A stretch of DNA of 33,669 bases from Betaproteobacteria bacterium HGW-Betaproteobacteria-9 (GCA_002842215.1 PHCC01000030.1:1-33669); one strand, 5' to 3'. Positions 8,262 to 17,597 are shown, counted from the first letter of the stretch. Numbers and translations are program-made. The notes: a model not told the origin generated them from the letters alone.

Positions 8262-9221
8262 ATGAACCTCAAAAAAGTCCTCTTCAAGATCGTCTCGTAT
8301 GGGCTGGTGTCCGTCGCGGTGGTCTATTTCGGCCTGCAACTCAACCGGCATCTGGCCGACATTCCGCCGATAGACTGGTCCTTCGCGATCGTCCTGACGC
8401 TGGTGCTGTCGATCCTGGTCACGGCGTTGAACACCCTCACCATCGCCCTCAACTGGCGCCTGTTGCTCAAGGACCAGGATGTGCATGTCTCGCTGCTGCA
8501 CGTCTGGCAAATGGTGGCTGTTTCACAGATCGGCAAATACCTGCCAGGCAACGTGGGCCATTTCGCCGGCCGTGCGGTGCTGGGCAAGGAACAGGGCATC
8601 CCCATGGGTGTGACGGTGGCCACCACCTCGATCGAAACCATCTGGAACATCATCGTGGGCGCGGCGCTGACACTGCTGGCACTGGCGCTGGGCATCGGCG
8701 GGTTCGAATCGGTGCTGGAAGACAGCTTCGCAACGACCGAGATGCTCGTCGCACTGCTGCTGGTGTCGGTGGCCGCGCCCACGGTGGGCATCATGGTGAT
8801 GAACCGGATGTTTCCGCGGCTGAGCCTGAAGCTCGGTGGCGGTTCCCTGGTCAAGCCCCCCAGGGTCGTCACCAGCCTGGTGGTGGGCGGGATCATTCTG
8901 TTCAACCTGTTTGTGTTGGGCGCGGTTCTCAAACTGCAGGCCACCGCGGTGTTTCAGGCCCACGGGGGCAACTTCTTCCTGTTTGCCCTGCTGTTCAGCG
9001 TGGCCTGGATCATCGGCTACCTGGTGCCCGGATCCCCGGGTGGCATGGGCGTGCGCGAGGCCATGATGCTGCTGCTGTTCACCCCGGTCATTGGTACCGG
9101 CGCGACCCTGGGCATTTCCGTGACAATGCGCGTCACCTCCATCCTCGGTGACGGGCTGGCCTTCCTGCTGGGCATGGCGAGTCTGAAAATGTCGCCGCCA
9201 CCCGTGCAAAACCACCGCTGA
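8262..9221 (+). CDS. LPG-synthase-like / UPF0104 membrane protein (flippase-like domain)
   Basis: The 319-residue protein has about eight hydrophobic segments. It carries two hallmarks of the lysylphosphatidylglycerol synthase transmembrane family (UPF0104, TIGR00374-like): QIGKYLPGNVG at residues 89-99 and PGSPGGMGVREA at residues 256-267. The catalytic acyltransferase domain of MprF is absent. Stand-alone proteins of this kind are common in polysaccharide and glycolipid clusters and are often suspected of lipid or glycolipid translocation, but this is not proven in general. It sits 41 bases after the GT4 gene and 31 bases before a GT-C-like gene, suggesting a role in moving or presenting a lipid-linked sugar. 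Confidence 0.8.
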   Translation: MNLKKVLFKIVSYGLVSVAVVYFGLQLNRHLADIPPIDWSFAIVLTLVLSILVTALNTLTIALNWRLLLKDQDVHVSLLHVWQMVAVSQIGKYLPGNVGHFAGRAVLGKEQGIPMGVTVATTSIETIWNIIVGAALTLLALALGIGGFESVLEDSFATTEMLVALLLVSVAAPTVGIMVMNRMFPRLSLKLGGGSLVKPPRVVTSLVVGGIILFNLFVLGAVLKLQATAVFQAHGGNFFLFALLFSVAWIIGYLVPGSPGGMGVREAMMLLLFTPVIGTGATLGISVTMRVTSILGDGLAFLLGMASLKMSPPPVQNHR

Positions 9222-9252
9222 AACCAGCCCCTTGTCACCCACAAGTCCCACC

Positions 9253-10845
9253 ATGAACAACAGACCCTGGCCTGCGTACCTGGTGGCAACCCTGTTTGCC
9301 TGTCTGGCCGTGTTCCTGGCCATTTTTGTAACGCCACCGGGTGATCTGCCAGACGAATCCGGGCACTACGCCTATGTGGTGGACATGACCAAGGGGCGGC
9401 CGCTCCCCCTGCTGGGCCAGGCGGAGATACCGCCCACCCTCTGGCGCGACATCGAAGGCGCGGTGGATCACCACCGGAAAAACTACATCGTCCAGCACCC
9501 GCCGCTGTACTACGGTGTCGCCGCCATACCCTACGCGATCGTTCACAAGTTCACCGAAGACAAGCAGATCCTCGCCCGCGCACCGCGGCTGGTGTCGGCC
9601 TTGTCGCTCGGCTTGCTGGTGCTCGTCCTGTTCAGGATGCTGACGTTTCTGGGCATTGCAGAAGGTCCGGCGCTGGCCGGGGCCTCACTGATCGGTTTCA
9701 TCCCGATGGTGACCCACCTCGCGTCGGGCATTTCCAACGACCTGTTTCTGACACTGATGAGCGCCCTGGCGACGCTCTACTTGGTGAAGTACGTGGTGGA
9801 TGGTCACATCCGGCACGCCCACGCCTGCGCGTTCTGGCTGGCTTGCGCGGGGGCGACCAAGATGACGGCGTGGATTCTGATCGCGGCCTACGTGGGCATT
9901 CTGCTATTCGAGATGCGCAAACGGGGCCTGTTGTGGATTGGACACGCGCTCGCGGTGTCGCTGCTGTCGGTCAGCACAGCCCTTTGGTGGATGCGTCGAA
10001 ACATTTACCACTTTGGCGATCCCTTTTATATCCATGGTTCGCATCTGAAGCAGACGGTGTTTGACTACACCCTGCTGGACTATTTTCGCCAGCAGCCGTT
10101 TTTCGAATGGCTGGTGTACCACTTCTATGCCTTGATCGGGTTTTCCGGCTATTGCCAGACGCCTCAGACCATGGAGCAGGTTCAACGCCTGTGTCACGGC
10201 GGCAAGCTGTTCAGGGTGGAAGGTCCCTCTTACTTCGTGTTCACTGCGTTAGCCCTGGTCTGCGTGCTGGTGTTGCTGGCTGCCATCACGCGAAACGCCT
10301 GGCGCTCGACGGCTGTTCGTCCAGAGCCGAAGGGCTGGATCAGCTTCCAGGCATGGGGCTCTTCCCTGTTGGGCAATGGGTCGGTCCGCAAGCTGCTGTT
10401 TGTCTTGCTGTTCACCCTGGGCACCGCTGGCGTGGCATTGGCACTAATGAACAGCCACAACTTTTCATGGAGGCTGACCGCGCTGCCTTTTGGCGCCAGC
10501 TTTCTGCTGGCGTTTTCAGGCTTTCTGGGTATCGCCAGCGTGTTCACGACCGACCAGCCCCAACAACGGTTGACCGCCTATGGCCCCCTGCTGCTGACGC
10601 TGTTCGTGGCACTGCTGTTTTACCAGGGCTACAAGGCCATCCTGTTGACGGGATCACCCCACGGCATCCAGGGGCGCTACCTCCTGCCCTTTGTCCCCCT
10701 GTTGCTGGCTTCATTCATGCTTGCCACCAGAACCTTCCGGTACCAGGCGCAACTCCTGTTGGTGATCTGCCTGGGGATGGGCTGGGCCTATGTCAACGCC
10801 TATGCCACCTATGTGATCCCCTTCTTCCAATTCGTGCGGATATGA
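9253..10845 (+). CDS. GT-C-type membrane glycosyltransferase, DUF2142/GT39-like
   Basis: The 530-residue polytopic protein starts with one hydrophobic helix, then a first extracytoplasmic loop carrying LPDESGHYAYV with acidic pair Asp34-Glu35, then QHPPLYY near residues 80-86. The acidic pair after helix 1 followed by an H-P-P-L-Y segment is the arrangement of GT-C enzymes such as ArnT/PMT relatives and of DUF2142 proteins. Such enzymes move a sugar from a polyprenyl-phosphate carrier to an acceptor at the periplasmic face. ATG 9253 is preferred over an in-frame TTG at 9232. The stop overlaps the next start (ATGA), so the two products are probably translated together. Sugar and acceptor cannot be read, and a GT activity is inferred. 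Confidence 0.72.
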   Translation: MNNRPWPAYLVATLFACLAVFLAIFVTPPGDLPDESGHYAYVVDMTKGRPLPLLGQAEIPPTLWRDIEGAVDHHRKNYIVQHPPLYYGVAAIPYAIVHKFTEDKQILARAPRLVSALSLGLLVLVLFRMLTFLGIAEGPALAGASLIGFIPMVTHLASGISNDLFLTLMSALATLYLVKYVVDGHIRHAHACAFWLACAGATKMTAWILIAAYVGILLFEMRKRGLLWIGHALAVSLLSVSTALWWMRRNIYHFGDPFYIHGSHLKQTVFDYTLLDYFRQQPFFEWLVYHFYALIGFSGYCQTPQTMEQVQRLCHGGKLFRVEGPSYFVFTALALVCVLVLLAAITRNAWRSTAVRPEPKGWISFQAWGSSLLGNGSVRKLLFVLLFTLGTAGVALALMNSHNFSWRLTALPFGASFLLAFSGFLGIASVFTTDQPQQRLTAYGPLLLTLFVALLFYQGYKAILLTGSPHGIQGRYLLPFVPLLLASFMLATRTFRYQAQLLLVICLGMGWAYVNAYATYVIPFFQFVRI

Positions 10846-11504
10846 GCAAACTCATCAATACCTTGCTGCTCACGGCTGCGCTGTTTGCCGGGTTTGCCGC
10901 GTTGACCTGGACGCTCAGCAAAGACCGGGTGCAGCACTTCGGCAACACACAGGTCCTGGACAACAAAGAGATCACAACCATCACACCAGTGGGCCCTTTT
11001 GGCGGGCAATTCCTGCTGAGCCAGAAGATGGACATGAGCCACATCAATTTTCGTGATGATCTCCTTGATCGGCCCATCTGCTTGTCGCTGTTCCTGGACA
11101 AGAATTTCCCTCACTTCAAACACGTGCCCTTCAAGCTGGCCCTGGTTGGCGACCAACTGAACGTTGTCAAAGTGCTCAGCACCGCCGTGATCAAGGACGA
11201 CTTTGGCCGCATCTGTTTCGACGACACCACGCTGGGCCAACTGAAGGACCAGCAGGTATCGATCCAGATTTCGGCCGAATCGCCCGCCCAGACCAACATT
11301 GCCCGGGTCATCCTGACGCCCCACAAGAAGGGCTTCCCTGCCGAGATCAACGGTGCCGCATCCAACCTGTCGCTGCCCTTTACGCTGGAAGCCCAGCAAC
11401 CCATTTCCAGACACCAGTGGATCTCCATTGCGGTCATCAACCTGATCGTCAGCCTGGTGCTGTCGATCGTGTTCGTGCAATCTTTCTCAAGAAAACATTC
11501 CTGA
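10842..11504 (+). CDS. Bitopic protein of unknown function (TM - soluble domain - TM)
   Basis: I do not recognise this 220-residue protein. It has a hydrophobic segment at about residues 3-22, a polar region at about residues 25-190 that looks beta-rich, and a second hydrophobic segment near residues 194-214 followed by a short basic tail (FSRKHS). By the positive-inside rule the middle region should be periplasmic. Its ATG overlaps the stop of the GT-C-like gene by four bases (ATGA), so it is probably a partner of that enzyme. The longer open frame upstream (from 10107) is a shadow of that gene. A similar TM-soluble-TM arrangement occurs inside the GtrA/GT-C fusion at 29665-32010. Confidence 0.75.
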   Translation: MSKLINTLLLTAALFAGFAALTWTLSKDRVQHFGNTQVLDNKEITTITPVGPFGGQFLLSQKMDMSHINFRDDLLDRPICLSLFLDKNFPHFKHVPFKLALVGDQLNVVKVLSTAVIKDDFGRICFDDTTLGQLKDQQVSIQISAESPAQTNIARVILTPHKKGFPAEINGAASNLSLPFTLEAQQPISRHQWISIAVINLIVSLVLSIVFVQSFSRKHS

Positions 11505-11560
11505 AGCGCCTGGGCGCGCTTTCGCTTCCACTCCAGACACTCACCTTCAAGGACATACCC

Positions 11561-12625
11561 ATGATTTTGGTAACAGGGGCCGCTGGCTTCATCGGATCGA
11601 ACTTTGTGATTGACTGGCTGGGCCAGAGTGGCGAGGCCGTGGTCAATCTGGACAAGCTGACCTATGCCGGCAACCCCGAAAATCTCAAGGCCTTGCAGGG
11701 CGACGCACGGCATGTGTTCGTGCAAGGCGATATTGGCGACCGGGCACTGGTTGACCAACTGCTGAAAGACCATGCTCCCCGCGCCGTGGTGAATTTCGCC
11801 GCCGAGAGCCACGTGGACCGGTCCATTCATGGCCCCGGCGAGTTCATCCAGACCAACGTGGTCGGGACCTTCAACCTGCTGGAGTCGGTGCGTGCCCACT
11901 GGACGGCCCTGGGCGACGCCGACAAGGCGGCCTTCCGTTTCCTGCACGTGTCCACCGATGAGGTCTATGGCACCCTGGGCCCTGATGATGCGCCGTTCAC
12001 CGAGACCACCCCCTTCGCGCCGAACAGCCCCTATTCGGCATCCAAGGCATCGTCTGACCACCTGGTGCGCGCCTACCACCACACCTACGGCATCCCGGTC
12101 CTGACCACCAACTGCTCCAACAACTACGGCCCGTACCACTTCCCCGAAAAGCTCATTCCTCTGGTGATCGTCAATGCCCTGCAGGGCAAGCCCCTGCCGA
12201 TCTATGGCGATGGGCAGCAGGTGCGCGACTGGCTGTTCGTGAAAGACCATTGCAGCGCCATCCGCCGCGTGCTGGAAGCGGGCCAACCCGGCGAAACCTA
12301 CAACGTGGGGGGCTGGAACGAGATGGCCAACATCGAGATCGTGCAAAAGGTCTGCGCCCTGCTCGACGAATTCCGCCCACGGGCCGATGGCAAGCCCTAC
12401 AACGAACAGATCACCTACGTGAAAGACCGCCCGGGTCACGATCGCCGTTACGCCATCGACGCCCGCAAGATCCACACGGAACTGGGCTGGAAGCCGGTCG
12501 AGACCTTTGAAAGCGGCATCCGCAAGACGGTGCAGTGGTACCTCGACAACCCCGAGTGGGTGGCCCATGTGCAAAGTGGTGCCTACCGCAACTGGATCGG
12601 CACGCAATACGGTGCCGCTGCATGA
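11561..12625 (+). CDS. rfbB: dTDP-glucose 4,6-dehydratase
   Basis: This enzyme converts dTDP-glucose to dTDP-4-dehydro-6-deoxy-glucose, the branch point for rhamnose and for 3-amino-3,6-dideoxyhexoses. The 354-residue product shows the short-chain dehydrogenase Rossmann motif GAAGFIG (residues 6-12), the catalytic Thr-Asp-Glu of STDEVYG (residues 131-137) and YSASK with Tyr158 and Lys162. The length and the NCSNNYGPYHFPEKLIPL block fit RmlB/RfbB. AAGGA upstream gives a reasonable ribosome binding site for ATG 11561. It overlaps rfbD by four bases (ATGA). Its product can feed RfbC/RfbD here and also the aminotransferase/WxcM pair about 15 kb downstream. Confidence 0.96.
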   Translation: MILVTGAAGFIGSNFVIDWLGQSGEAVVNLDKLTYAGNPENLKALQGDARHVFVQGDIGDRALVDQLLKDHAPRAVVNFAAESHVDRSIHGPGEFIQTNVVGTFNLLESVRAHWTALGDADKAAFRFLHVSTDEVYGTLGPDDAPFTETTPFAPNSPYSASKASSDHLVRAYHHTYGIPVLTTNCSNNYGPYHFPEKLIPLVIVNALQGKPLPIYGDGQQVRDWLFVKDHCSAIRRVLEAGQPGETYNVGGWNEMANIEIVQKVCALLDEFRPRADGKPYNEQITYVKDRPGHDRRYAIDARKIHTELGWKPVETFESGIRKTVQWYLDNPEWVAHVQSGAYRNWIGTQYGAAA

Positions 12626-13509
12626 ACATTCTCCTGACCGGCAAGAATGGTCAGCTGGGCTTTGAACTGCAGCGGGCGCTGGCGCCGCTGGGTCAGGTGT
12701 TTGCGGTCGACTCCAGCGACTGCGACCTCGAAGACAGCGAAGCCGTGCGCGAGCTGGTACGCCGGGTCCGGCCGCAGGTGGTGGTCAACCCTGCGGCGTT
12801 CACGGCGGTGGATCTGGCCGAGACCCATGCGGACAAAGCCATGGCCGTGAATGCCGTGGCGCCCGGCGTGCTCGGCGAAGAAGCGCATCGGCTGGGCGCA
12901 CCAGTGATCCACTTCTCGACCGACTACGTGTTCGACGGTGAGAAAGGGGCGCCTTATGTCGAGGAAGATGCCCCTCAACCACAATCGGTCTACGGTCGCA
13001 GCAAGCTTCTGGGAGAAATCGCGCTCCGGCAGGCCTGTCCCAAGCACCTCATCCTGCGCACCAGCTGGGTGTTCGGAGCGCATGGACAGAACTTTGCCAA
13101 GACCATGTTGCGGCTCGCCAAAGAGCGCAGCGAGCTGCGCGTGGTGTCCGACCAGATCGGCGCCCCCACGTCGGCCGCGTTGCTGGCCGATCTCACGGCC
13201 CATCTGGTGCGCCAGCTCCAACAGTCCGACCACGCCGCTTTTCCTTTCGGGCTCTACCACGTGACGGCCTCTGGCGAGACCTCCTGGCACGCGTATGCCC
13301 GGTACGTTCTGGAACAAGCGACAATCAAGGGCTACGAACTGCGGACGAGCCCGGACCGGGTGATGCCCATCACCACCGACGCCTACCCCACACTGGCCAG
13401 ACGTCCACGGGACTCCCGGCTGGATTCGTCGAAGTTCAAACGCAGCTTCGCCCTGGAACTGCCCCACTGGGAGCAAGGCTTGAACCACATACTGCAACAG
13501 ATCTTATGA
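12622..13509 (+). CDS. rfbD: dTDP-4-dehydrorhamnose reductase
   Basis: This enzyme makes the final step to dTDP-L-rhamnose, an NAD(P)H-dependent reduction at C4. The 295-residue product begins MNILLTGKNGQLG, the dinucleotide-binding start of RmlD, followed by FSTDYVFDG near residues 101-109 and YGRSK with Tyr124 and Lys128 as the SDR catalytic pair. The length is normal. Both ends overlap neighbours by ATGA, so rfbB, rfbD and rfbA should be translationally coupled. The gene order B-D-A-C is the common one in proteobacterial rhamnose operons. Confidence 0.95.
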   Translation: MNILLTGKNGQLGFELQRALAPLGQVFAVDSSDCDLEDSEAVRELVRRVRPQVVVNPAAFTAVDLAETHADKAMAVNAVAPGVLGEEAHRLGAPVIHFSTDYVFDGEKGAPYVEEDAPQPQSVYGRSKLLGEIALRQACPKHLILRTSWVFGAHGQNFAKTMLRLAKERSELRVVSDQIGAPTSAALLADLTAHLVRQLQQSDHAAFPFGLYHVTASGETSWHAYARYVLEQATIKGYELRTSPDRVMPITTDAYPTLARRPRDSRLDSSKFKRSFALELPHWEQGLNHILQQIL

Positions 13510-14396
13510 GCACCTCTCAACGCAAAGGCATCATCCTGGCCGGCGGGTCCGGCACACGCCTCTACCCGGTCACACAGGCCGTGAGCAAGCAACTCATGCC
13601 GGTCTATGACAAGCCGATGGTCTATTACCCCCTGAGCACCCTGATGCTCGCGGGTATCCGTGACATCCTGGTGATTTCAACGCCGCACGACACGCCACGC
13701 TTCCAGGAGCTGCTGGGCGACGGCAGCCAGTGGGGTCTGAACCTGGAATATGCGGTCCAGCCCAGCCCGGACGGCCTTGCCCAGGCCTTCGTGATTGGTG
13801 AAAAATTCATCGGTGACAGCCACTCTTCGCTGGTGCTCGGCGACAACATCTTCTACGGCCACGATTTCGCCGCCTTGCTCCACAACGCCGGTCAGCGCAC
13901 CGAAGGCGCCACGGTGTTCGCCTACCACGTGAACGACCCGGAGCGCTACGGCGTGGCCGAATTCGATCCGTCGGGCAAGGTGCTGAGCCTGGAAGAAAAG
14001 CCGAAGCACCCCAAAAGCAACTACGCCGTCACCGGCCTGTATTTCTACGACAACGATGTGGCCCGCCTGGCCAAGGACCTCAAACCGTCCCCCCGCGGTG
14101 AGCTGGAGATCACCGATCTCAACCGCCTGTACCTGGAAGCCAACAAGCTGCAGGTGGAGGTGATGGGCCGGGGCTACGCCTGGCTGGACACCGGCACCCA
14201 CGACAGCCTGCTCGAAGCGAGCCAGTTCATCGCCACGCTGGAAAAGCGCCAGGGTCTCAAGGTCGCCTGCCCCGAAGAAATCGCCTACCGGCACCGCTGG
14301 ATCGATGCCGGGCAGATGGAGGCCCTGATCAAGCCCTTGTCGAAGAACGGCTATGGACAGTACCTTCAACAGATCCTGCGGGAAGACGTGCGATAA
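13506..14396 (+). CDS. rfbA: Glucose-1-phosphate thymidylyltransferase
   Basis: This enzyme joins dTTP and glucose-1-phosphate to dTDP-glucose, the entry step of the dTDP-sugar pathways in this locus. The 296-residue product shows the nucleotidyltransferase signature LAGGSGTRLYP (residues 11-21), Lys28 in the SKQLMPVYDKP segment, and LGDNIFYG with the metal-ligand Asp113. The length matches the RmlA class of about 290-300 residues. The start overlaps the rfbD stop (ATGA), and rfbC starts three bases after its stop. dTDP-rhamnose feedback control is usual for this family but cannot be judged from sequence alone. Confidence 0.96.
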   Translation: MSTSQRKGIILAGGSGTRLYPVTQAVSKQLMPVYDKPMVYYPLSTLMLAGIRDILVISTPHDTPRFQELLGDGSQWGLNLEYAVQPSPDGLAQAFVIGEKFIGDSHSSLVLGDNIFYGHDFAALLHNAGQRTEGATVFAYHVNDPERYGVAEFDPSGKVLSLEEKPKHPKSNYAVTGLYFYDNDVARLAKDLKPSPRGELEITDLNRLYLEANKLQVEVMGRGYAWLDTGTHDSLLEASQFIATLEKRQGLKVACPEEIAYRHRWIDAGQMEALIKPLSKNGYGQYLQQILREDVR

Positions 14397-14399
14397 GCC

Positions 14400-14945
14400 A
14401 TGAAAGCCACACCGCTCGCCATTCCGGACGTCATCCTGTTTGAGCCAAAAGTCTTCGGAGACGATCGAGGGTTCTTCTTCGAGAGCTTCAACCAGCTGCG
14501 CTTTGAAGAAGCCGTCGGCCGCAAGGTTGATTTCGTGCAGGACAACCACTCGAAGTCCGCGCGCCACGTGCTGCGCGGCCTGCACTACCAGATCCAGCAG
14601 GCCCAGGGCAAGCTGGTGCGCGTTGTACAAGGCGAAGTCTTTGACGTGGCGGTGGACATCCGCCGCTCCTCACCGACCTGCGGTCAATGGGTGGGTGCCC
14701 ATCTCAGCGGCGAGAACAAACACCAGCTCTGGATACCGGAAGGTTTTGCCCACGGTTTTCTGGTGCTGAGCGAGTCCGCAGAATTTCTGTACAAGACCAC
14801 CAACTACTACGCGCCTGCCCACGAACGCAGCATTGTCTGGAACGATCCGGACATCGGCATCCAGTGGCCGACCGATGCCGTGCCCTTGCTGTCCGGCAAG
14901 GACCAGGCCGGGGCTTTGCTCAAAAACGCCGACCTGTTCGACTGA
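14400..14945 (+). CDS. rfbC: dTDP-4-dehydrorhamnose 3,5-epimerase
   Basis: This cupin-fold enzyme epimerises dTDP-4-dehydro-6-deoxyglucose at C3 and C5 on the way to dTDP-L-rhamnose. The 181-residue product shows the RmlC pattern: FGDDRGFFFES (residues 19-29), DNHSKS and RGLHYQ with the probable general-base His62, then WIPEGFAHGFLVLS. It completes the rfbBDAC set, so the cell can make dTDP-L-rhamnose from genes in this window alone. A 66-base gap follows before the next gene, which contains nothing I can identify. Confidence 0.95.
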   Translation: MKATPLAIPDVILFEPKVFGDDRGFFFESFNQLRFEEAVGRKVDFVQDNHSKSARHVLRGLHYQIQQAQGKLVRVVQGEVFDVAVDIRRSSPTCGQWVGAHLSGENKHQLWIPEGFAHGFLVLSESAEFLYKTTNYYAPAHERSIVWNDPDIGIQWPTDAVPLLSGKDQAGALLKNADLFD

Positions 14946-15011
14946 AACCACCACAAGGGCAAGCGCTATCGAACTGCATCCCGTTTTGAGTCCAGTGCGA
15001 TACCGAAGACC

Positions 15012-16139
15012 ATGAAAGTTCTGCATGTCTATCGCACGTACTACCCCGATCCACCGGGCGGGTTGCAACAAGCGATTCAGCAAATCTGTGCCGGTTGCCA
15101 ACCACTCGGCGTCGAGTCAGCGGTGTTCACGCTGTCACCCGCCCCGCTCCCGGCCAGCTTGTCCCGCGCCGAAGGCATGGTGCACCGCTCGCGATCGTAC
15201 TGGGCACCCGCCTCCTGCGATCTGGGTGGACCCGAAGCCTTTCGCCACTTCGACCAGCTCGCCCGGTGGGCCGATGTGCTGCATTTCCATTTTCCCTGGC
15301 CGTTTGCCGACCTGCTCAATCTGATGCCGGCAGCGCGCAAGCCCAAAGTCATGACCTACCACTCCGACATCGTCAAACAGCGGGTGCTGGGTCGTCTGTA
15401 CTACCCGCTGATGCGGCACACGCTCGGCAGCATGGATGCCGTCGTCGCCACCTCGCCGGCTTATGCACAGACCAGCCCGGTGCTGCAACAGCTGGTGAGC
15501 GCAGAACAGCTGAAGGTGATCCCGCTGGGGATGAACGATGCGTTGCCACTGGCCGCGGTCGACGGCGCGGAATCCATCGTGGCCCGACTCGGGTTGACGG
15601 ATCAGCCGTTCATCCTGTCGCTTGGGGTGTTGCGTTATTACAAGGGCCTGCATGTCCTGGTCGAAGCGGCGAGGCATACCCGAGGCACCATCGTGCTGGC
15701 GGGCAGTGGGCCTGAAGACCAGAACCTGCGCCAGCAGGTGGCCCGCCTGGGGCTGGACAACGTGGTCTTTGCCGGTCAGGTCAGCGAAGCCGAGAAGCAC
15801 GAGTTGCTCAGCCGTTGCACGGCTCTGGCACTGCCCTCTCACCTGCGATCCGAGGCCTACGGCATGGTGCTGCTTGAAGCCGCCATGCACAGCAAGCCGC
15901 AAATCAGTTGCGACATCGGCACCGGCACCAGTTTCATCAACCAGCATCTGGAAACCGGTTTTGTCGTTCCCCCCAAGGATCCCGAATCGCTGGCGGCGGC
16001 GATGAACCGACTCATCGCCGATGACGTCGAGGCCCAGGCCATGGGGCAACGGGCACGCCAGCGCTACGAGCAGCACTTCACAGGCGCCATCATGGCCCGG
16101 TCGTACGCGGCGCTGTACCAGTCCGTCACTCCACACTGA
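15012..16139 (+). CDS. Glycosyltransferase family 4 protein
   Basis: The 375-residue GT-B protein begins MKVLHVYRTYYPDPPGGLQQ, where the 'P..GG.q' pattern is typical of the acceptor domain of GT4 enzymes. The donor-domain E-x7-E motif is intact: EAYGMVLLE with Glu281 and Glu289, after ALPSHLRS. A hydrophobic surface patch may associate it with the membrane, but there is no transmembrane helix. It probably adds mannose, rhamnose or a related residue to the growing lipid-linked chain, since it lies between the dTDP-rhamnose and GDP-mannose genes. The specificity is not readable. Confidence 0.88.
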   Translation: MKVLHVYRTYYPDPPGGLQQAIQQICAGCQPLGVESAVFTLSPAPLPASLSRAEGMVHRSRSYWAPASCDLGGPEAFRHFDQLARWADVLHFHFPWPFADLLNLMPAARKPKVMTYHSDIVKQRVLGRLYYPLMRHTLGSMDAVVATSPAYAQTSPVLQQLVSAEQLKVIPLGMNDALPLAAVDGAESIVARLGLTDQPFILSLGVLRYYKGLHVLVEAARHTRGTIVLAGSGPEDQNLRQQVARLGLDNVVFAGQVSEAEKHELLSRCTALALPSHLRSEAYGMVLLEAAMHSKPQISCDIGTGTSFINQHLETGFVVPPKDPESLAAAMNRLIADDVEAQAMGQRARQRYEQHFTGAIMARSYAALYQSVTPH

Positions 16140-16148
16140 ACCCACGCC

Positions 16149-17597
16149 ATGACCCCTGGACTTCAGACCATCATTCCCGTGATCCTTTCCGGCGGCACTG
16201 GCACGCGCCTGTGGCCGGTGTCGCGCGAGGCGCACCCCAAACCGTTCATGCTGATGCCCGACGGCCAAAGCCTGCTGCAGAAGACCTATCTGCGCGCGCA
16301 ACAGACGAGTGGTGCCGATCGTTCCATCACCGTGACCAACCGGGATTACTTTTTTTCCAGCCGCGACACCCTGAAACAATCGGTCTCGGACACCAGCGCT
16401 TGTGTATTCCTGCTGGAGAAAAATGGCCGCAACACGGCCGCGGCGATCACGATGGCGGCGCTGCACGCCGCTGAGCACATGGGTGGCCCGTCGCTGCTGC
16501 TGGTGCTGCCGTCCGACCACCTGGTGGCCCAGGTGGAAGCGTTTGCCGAGGCCGTGCAACAGGCCGCCGTGCTGGCCACCCGCAAACGGCTCGTCACCTT
16601 CGGCATCCAGCCCAGCCGCCCGGAAACCGGCTTCGGCTACATCCAGACCGGTGAACCGCTGCACCCGGGCTACACCGTGAGCCGCTTTGTCGAAAAACCC
16701 GATCTGGCGACGGCCACGGCCTACGTGCAATCGGGCGAGTACCTCTGGAACGCCGGCATGTTCTGTTTCGAGGTCGACACCTTCCTGCATGAAATGGGCT
16801 TGCACGCACCGGAGGTCCTGTCCGCCTGCCAGGCGTGTTACGCGGCCATGCGTGGCCAGACAGGGGGCAGTGGGCAGGGGCTGGAGATTCCGGACGCGCT
16901 GTACGCCCAGGTGCCGTCCATCTCCATCGACCACGCCCTGATGGAAAAGTCGGGCCAGGTGGCCGTGATCCCGGCCGACATCGGCTGGTCGGACATCGGG
17001 TCGTGGACGGCCGTTCGCGACCTGACACCGGGCGACGCCAACAACAACCGATCGAACGAAGACAGCATCTTCATCGACAGCCAGAACACCTATATCCACG
17101 CCGACCAGCGCCTGGTCGCCACCGTGGGCACCCGCAACCTGATCATCGTCGACACGCCCGATGCCTTGCTGGTGTCGGACGCCGACAGTGTGCAGGATGT
17201 GCGCCAGGTGGTCAGCCTGCTCAAGCAGAAGCAGCACCCGGCGTACCAGCTGCACCAGACGGTGGCGCGGCCGTGGGGCACGTACACCGTGCTGGGCGAA
17301 GGCGCCCGCTACAAGCTCAAGCGCATCGAAGTGCTGCCGGGCGCGAGCCTGAGCCTGCAGATGCACCACCACCGCAACGAACACTGGATCGTGGTCAGCG
17401 GCGTGGCGGAAGTCACCAACGGCGAAAATGTGTTCCGCCTGGCCAGCAACGAATCCACCTACATTCCCGCCGAGCACAAGCACCGTCTGCACAACCCCGG
17501 CCCGGATCCGCTCGTGATGATCGAGGTCCAGAGCGGCTCCTACCTGGGTGAAGACGACATCGTGCGATTTGAAGACATCTATGGCAGAACCAACTGA
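16149..17597 (+). CDS. manC: Mannose-1-phosphate guanylyltransferase / mannose-6-phosphate isomerase
   Basis: The 482-residue bifunctional type II enzyme has an N-terminal nucleotidyltransferase (about residues 8-345) with SGGTGTRLWPVSRE at residues 14-27, FVEKPD near residue 180, SIDHALMEKS and GWSDIGSW. A C-terminal cupin (about residues 370-475) begins RPWGTY, with GARYKLKRIEVLPG and the metal-binding MHHHRNEHW. It makes GDP-mannose and may interconvert mannose-6-phosphate and fructose-6-phosphate. No phosphomannomutase (manB/algC) or GDP-mannose-modifying gene is present, so those steps must be encoded elsewhere or the polymer uses mannose itself. The gene end overlaps the exporter permease start by 17 bases. 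Confidence 0.95.
   Translation: MTPGLQTIIPVILSGGTGTRLWPVSREAHPKPFMLMPDGQSLLQKTYLRAQQTSGADRSITVTNRDYFFSSRDTLKQSVSDTSACVFLLEKNGRNTAAAITMAALHAAEHMGGPSLLLVLPSDHLVAQVEAFAEAVQQAAVLATRKRLVTFGIQPSRPETGFGYIQTGEPLHPGYTVSRFVEKPDLATATAYVQSGEYLWNAGMFCFEVDTFLHEMGLHAPEVLSACQACYAAMRGQTGGSGQGLEIPDALYAQVPSISIDHALMEKSGQVAVIPADIGWSDIGSWTAVRDLTPGDANNNRSNEDSIFIDSQNTYIHADQRLVATVGTRNLIIVDTPDALLVSDADSVQDVRQVVSLLKQKQHPAYQLHQTVARPWGTYTVLGEGARYKLKRIEVLPGASLSLQMHHHRNEHWIVVSGVAEVTNGENVFRLASNESTYIPAEHKHRLHNPGPDPLVMIEVQSGSYLGEDDIVRFEDIYGRTN

Noticed and set aside
10107..10841. Upstream extension of the 10842 gene
   Set aside because: It lies inside the GT-C-like gene in another frame. The ATGA overlap at 10842-10845 is the natural start.
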